This document shows positions 61,517 through 64,000 of a DNA stretch of 64,000 nucleotides, piece by piece; position 1 is the stretch's first letter, and each line of letters opens with the position of its first letter. A model generated the notes under the pieces. It did no database searches. It was not told the origin of the DNA and saw only the letters and a program-made list of their open reading frames with translations. A program made the position numbers and the translations under genes. Source of the DNA: an uncultured Roseobacter sp. (lineage in GTDB: Bacteria > Pseudomonadota > Alphaproteobacteria > Rhodobacterales > Rhodobacteraceae); contig NZ_CANLKW010000002.1 in assembly GCF_947491795.1 (NCBI RefSeq), forward strand, positions 872,139 to 936,138, read 5' to 3'.

Positions 61517-62914
61517 ATGATGCAGCTGAGATGGTTGGGACTGTTTGTGGCCTGTCTTGCCTTGCTGACGGCTCCTCATAGGCTGATGGCGCAGCAGGTG
61601 CCGCAGTCTGCCGCGGAGATACAGCTGAGTTTTGTGCCACTGGTCCGGGAAGCGGCACCGGCGGTTGTGAACATCTATGCGCGGGTGATCCGCCCGGGAC
61701 GCAGCAGCCCCTTTGAGGGCGATCCTTTTTTTGAGCGGTTTTTTCGCGACAGTCTGCGCGAACAGCCACGGGTGCAGAATTCGCTGGGCTCTGGCGTTAT
61801 ACTCAGTTCTGACGGCATTGTGGTCTCTAACTACCATGTGGTGGGCAATGCCACGGAGATCCGGGTGGTTCTGGAGGACCGTCGCGAATTCAGCGCCAGG
61901 GTGTTGCTGGGGGACGCCCAGAGCGATCTTGCCATTCTGCAACTGGAGAACGCACAGGATCTGCCGTTTCTGCCCTTGCGGGCCTCGGAGACTGTGGAGG
62001 TCGGCGAGCTGGTGCTGGCCATCGGCAACCCCTTTGGTGTGGGTCAGACAGTGAGCAGTGGGATCGTATCAGGTCTGGCCCGGTCAGGTGCTGCTACGGG
62101 CAGCGGGCGCGGGTATTTCATCCAGACCGACGCGCCGATCAACCCGGGCAACTCCGGCGGGGCGCTGGTGGATATGGCCGGGCGGCTTGTGGGGATCAAT
62201 ACGTCGATCCTGACCCGTTCGGGAGGATCAAACGGCATCGGGTTTGCGATTCCCGCCGATCTGGTTGCGGCTTTTGTGGCACAGGCGCAGGACGGGCGGG
62301 ACATTTTCGTGCGCCCCTGGGCCGGCATCAGCGGGCAGGCGGTGGATTCTGAAATGGCGGAGGCCTTTGGGCTGGACCGCCCCGGCGGGATCATTGTCTC
62401 GGGCCTGCATCCGGCAAGTCCTTTTGCCGTGGCGGGCGTTGCGGTTGGGGATGTGATCACTGCCGTGGACGGGCAGCCTGTAAACACGCCCTCTGAGATG
62501 ATCTACAGGATGACTGTCGCGGGCCCCGGTGCAGAGGTCGTGATTACCCGGGTGCGCAATGGCATGCCTGCTGATACCATGGTGCAAATGATCGAAGCGC
62601 CGGACGTGCCGCCGCGCGAGACAACGGTGCTGACCGGCCGTGAGGTGCTGGACGGGCTGGAGCTGATGCGGGTGAACCCTTCTGTGATTGCGGCCTTTGG
62701 TTTGCCGCTGGAAGCCGCGGGCGTTCTTGTCTCGGATACCGGACGGTTGGGGCGGCGGGCTGGCCTGGTGCGGGGGGATGTCATTCAGGTGATCAACGAA
62801 CAGGCTGTATCGCGTCCGGAAGATGTCCGGCGGATGATGGCGCAGCGGGCCGGCAGGTATGAAATGATTGTGCTGCGCGGTGCCCGGCGCATTGTTGTGC
62901 AGTTCAGGGTGTGA
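61517..62914 (+). CDS. Periplasmic serine endopeptidase, DegP/HtrA (Do) family
   Basis: A 465-residue protease/chaperone. The ATG at 61517 gives a Sec signal peptide (MMQLRWLGLFVACLALLTAP, cleaved near LMA-QQ at about residue 25). The trypsin-like triad is visible: SNYHVVG (His), SDLAILQLE (Asp) and NPGNSGGALVD (Ser). Two PDZ domains follow (GIIVSGLHPASPFAVAGVAV; AGVLVSDTGRLGRRAGLVRG). Degrades or refolds damaged periplasmic proteins. Which paralogue (DegP, DegQ, MucD) is unclear. The start of rarA is three bases after its stop, so the two are co-transcribed. Confidence 0.94.
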   Translation: MMQLRWLGLFVACLALLTAPHRLMAQQVPQSAAEIQLSFVPLVREAAPAVVNIYARVIRPGRSSPFEGDPFFERFFRDSLREQPRVQNSLGSGVILSSDGIVVSNYHVVGNATEIRVVLEDRREFSARVLLGDAQSDLAILQLENAQDLPFLPLRASETVEVGELVLAIGNPFGVGQTVSSGIVSGLARSGAATGSGRGYFIQTDAPINPGNSGGALVDMAGRLVGINTSILTRSGGSNGIGFAIPADLVAAFVAQAQDGRDIFVRPWAGISGQAVDSEMAEAFGLDRPGGIIVSGLHPASPFAVAGVAVGDVITAVDGQPVNTPSEMIYRMTVAGPGAEVVITRVRNGMPADTMVQMIEAPDVPPRETTVLTGREVLDGLELMRVNPSVIAAFGLPLEAAGVLVSDTGRLGRRAGLVRGDVIQVINEQAVSRPEDVRRMMAQRAGRYEMIVLRGARRIVVQFRV

Positions 62915-62917
62915 CGC

Positions 62918-64000
62918 ATGGGTGATCTTTTTTCTTCCGGGACACCACCTGCAGAGACCTCTGCGCATCAGCCGCTGGCGGATCGTCTGCGTCCGCAAAG
63001 CCTGTCAGAGGTCATCGGGCAGAGGCAGGTTCTGGGCCCTGAAGCGCCGCTGACGGTCATGCTGGCCTCCGGCGCTTTGTCGTCTCTGATCTTCTGGGGG
63101 CCACCGGGCGTGGGGAAAACGACCATTGCGCGCCTTCTGGCCCATGAGACTGACCTGCAGTTTGTGCAGATCAGCGCGATTTTCACGGGTGTTCCTGATT
63201 TGCGCAAAGTCTTTGAGGCTGCGAAGATCAGGCGGCAGAACGGGCAGGGAACGCTGCTGTTCGTGGATGAGATCCACCGGTTCAACAAGGCCCAGCAGGA
63301 CGGATTTCTGCCCCATATGGAGGATGGTACCATCCTGCTGGTGGGGGCGACGACGGAAAACCCGTCTTTTGAGCTTAACGCGGCCGTGCTCAGCCGGTCG
63401 CAGGTCATGGTGCTGGAGCGTTTGCCGGCAGAGGATCTGGAGCTCATGGTCCGGCGTGCAGAGGCTGAGCTGGCGCTGGAGCTGCCGCTGACACCTGATG
63501 CGCGGTCTGCCCTGATCGGCATGGCGGACGGGGACGGGCGCGCGCTGCTCAATCTGATCGAGCAGGTGGCGGCCTGGACGCCGGACAAGCCCCTGGACGT
63601 CGACGGGTTGTCGGGGCGTCTGATGAAGCGGGCGGCCCAGTACGACAAGGGCGGTGATGCGCATTACAATCTGATTTCTGCCCTGCATAAATCAGTGCGC
63701 GGATCGGATCCCGATGCGGCCCTGTACTGGTTTGCACGGATGCTCGAAGGGGGTGAGGACCCGCGCTATCTGGCGCGGCGGATCACACGGATGGCGGTGG
63801 AGGACATCGGTCTGGCTGACCCGCAGGCCCAGGCGATCTGCCTGCAGAGCTGGGAAACATATGAGCGGCTCGGCAGTCCGGAGGGGGAGCTGGCGCTGGC
63901 GCAGGCGGTTGCCTATCTGGCGCTGGCCCCGAAATCCAATGCGGGCTACGTCGCCTACAAGGGAGCCAGGGCAGCGGCGAAAAAGACCGGATCAGAGCCG
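62918..64000 (+). CDS. rarA: Replication-associated recombination protein A, 5' part
   Basis: The first 361 codons of an AAA+ ATPase; the gene runs off the window (family length about 440). Walker A FWGPPGVGKTT (about residues 58-68), Walker B LLFVDEIHRFNKAQQDGFLP and sensor VGATTENPSFELNAAVLSRS. The later ALHKSVRGSDPDAALYWFAR and RRITRMAVEDIGLADPQA segments are typical of RarA/MgsA, which acts at stalled replication forks. ATG at 62918, three bases after the protease gene. Confidence 0.95.
   Translation, partial: MGDLFSSGTPPAETSAHQPLADRLRPQSLSEVIGQRQVLGPEAPLTVMLASGALSSLIFWGPPGVGKTTIARLLAHETDLQFVQISAIFTGVPDLRKVFEAAKIRRQNGQGTLLFVDEIHRFNKAQQDGFLPHMEDGTILLVGATTENPSFELNAAVLSRSQVMVLERLPAEDLELMVRRAEAELALELPLTPDARSALIGMADGDGRALLNLIEQVAAWTPDKPLDVDGLSGRLMKRAAQYDKGGDAHYNLISALHKSVRGSDPDAALYWFARMLEGGEDPRYLARRITRMAVEDIGLADPQAQAICLQSWETYERLGSPEGELALAQAVAYLALAPKSNAGYVAYKGARAAAKKTGSEP

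Overview
The window is about 64 kb of GC-rich chromosome from an alphaproteobacterium. The most likely group is the Rhodobacteraceae (Roseobacter group). This rests on the sequence style of RpoB, RpoC, RpoA and the ribosomal proteins, the tRNA-Trp-secE-nusG-rplK-rplA-rplJ-rplL-rpoB-rpoC order, three proteins with VPLPA-CTERM-type tails, candidate CtrA sites, and DUF1194 and LytR-tail-like genes. I had no database access, so the species is not determined.

Layout. 1-2.7 kb: 3' end of one tuf copy, a tiny lipoprotein gene, a hexapeptide acetyltransferase, tRNA-Trp and a membrane protein. 2.7-15.1 kb: secE, nusG, rplKAJL, rpoB and rpoC, with an unusual small lipoprotein-like gene fitted exactly between rpoB and rpoC. 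15.4-21.1 kb: an EamA transporter, then the str operon rpsL-rpsG-fusA-tuf. This second tuf copy has an in-frame stop at codon 175. 21.4-23.4 kb: an L,D-transpeptidase, a lipoprotein and a VPLPA-CTERM protein. 23.6-61.4 kb: the S10, spc and alpha ribosomal-protein clusters.

The S10-spc-alpha cluster is broken into five transcription units. Breaks lie at rplW|rplB (LytR-tail-like protein, cold-shock protein), rplP|rpmC (about 17 kb), rpmD|rplO (acyltransferase, VPLPA-CTERM protein, NrtS-like protein) and adk|rpsM (a possible contractile-injection-system cargo protein). Each piece that restarts has a readable sigma70-like promoter with a 17-bp spacer, and all breaks except adk|rpsM have a clear rho-independent terminator on their upstream side.

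The 17-kb insertion (31.0-47.8 kb) holds a leftward eight-gene operon: LysR regulator, PotD/B/C/A-type ABC transporter, polysaccharide-deacetylase-like hydrolase, cytosine-deaminase-like enzyme and ureohydrolase. A BtpA-like TIM-barrel protein and a phosphoribosyltransferase are divergent from it, and a DUF1989 protein follows. Together these look like uptake and breakdown or salvage of a cationic nitrogen-rich compound whose identity cannot be read from sequence.

The most striking unexplained signal is a dispersed non-coding element found three times (near 28.0, 35.5 and 45.6 kb). It has four CGTCGGT-type units at exactly 11-bp spacing and a fifth 12-13 bp further on. Two copies also share an A/T-rich box at identical spacing. 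The end of the window has a DegP/HtrA protease and the 5' part of rarA.
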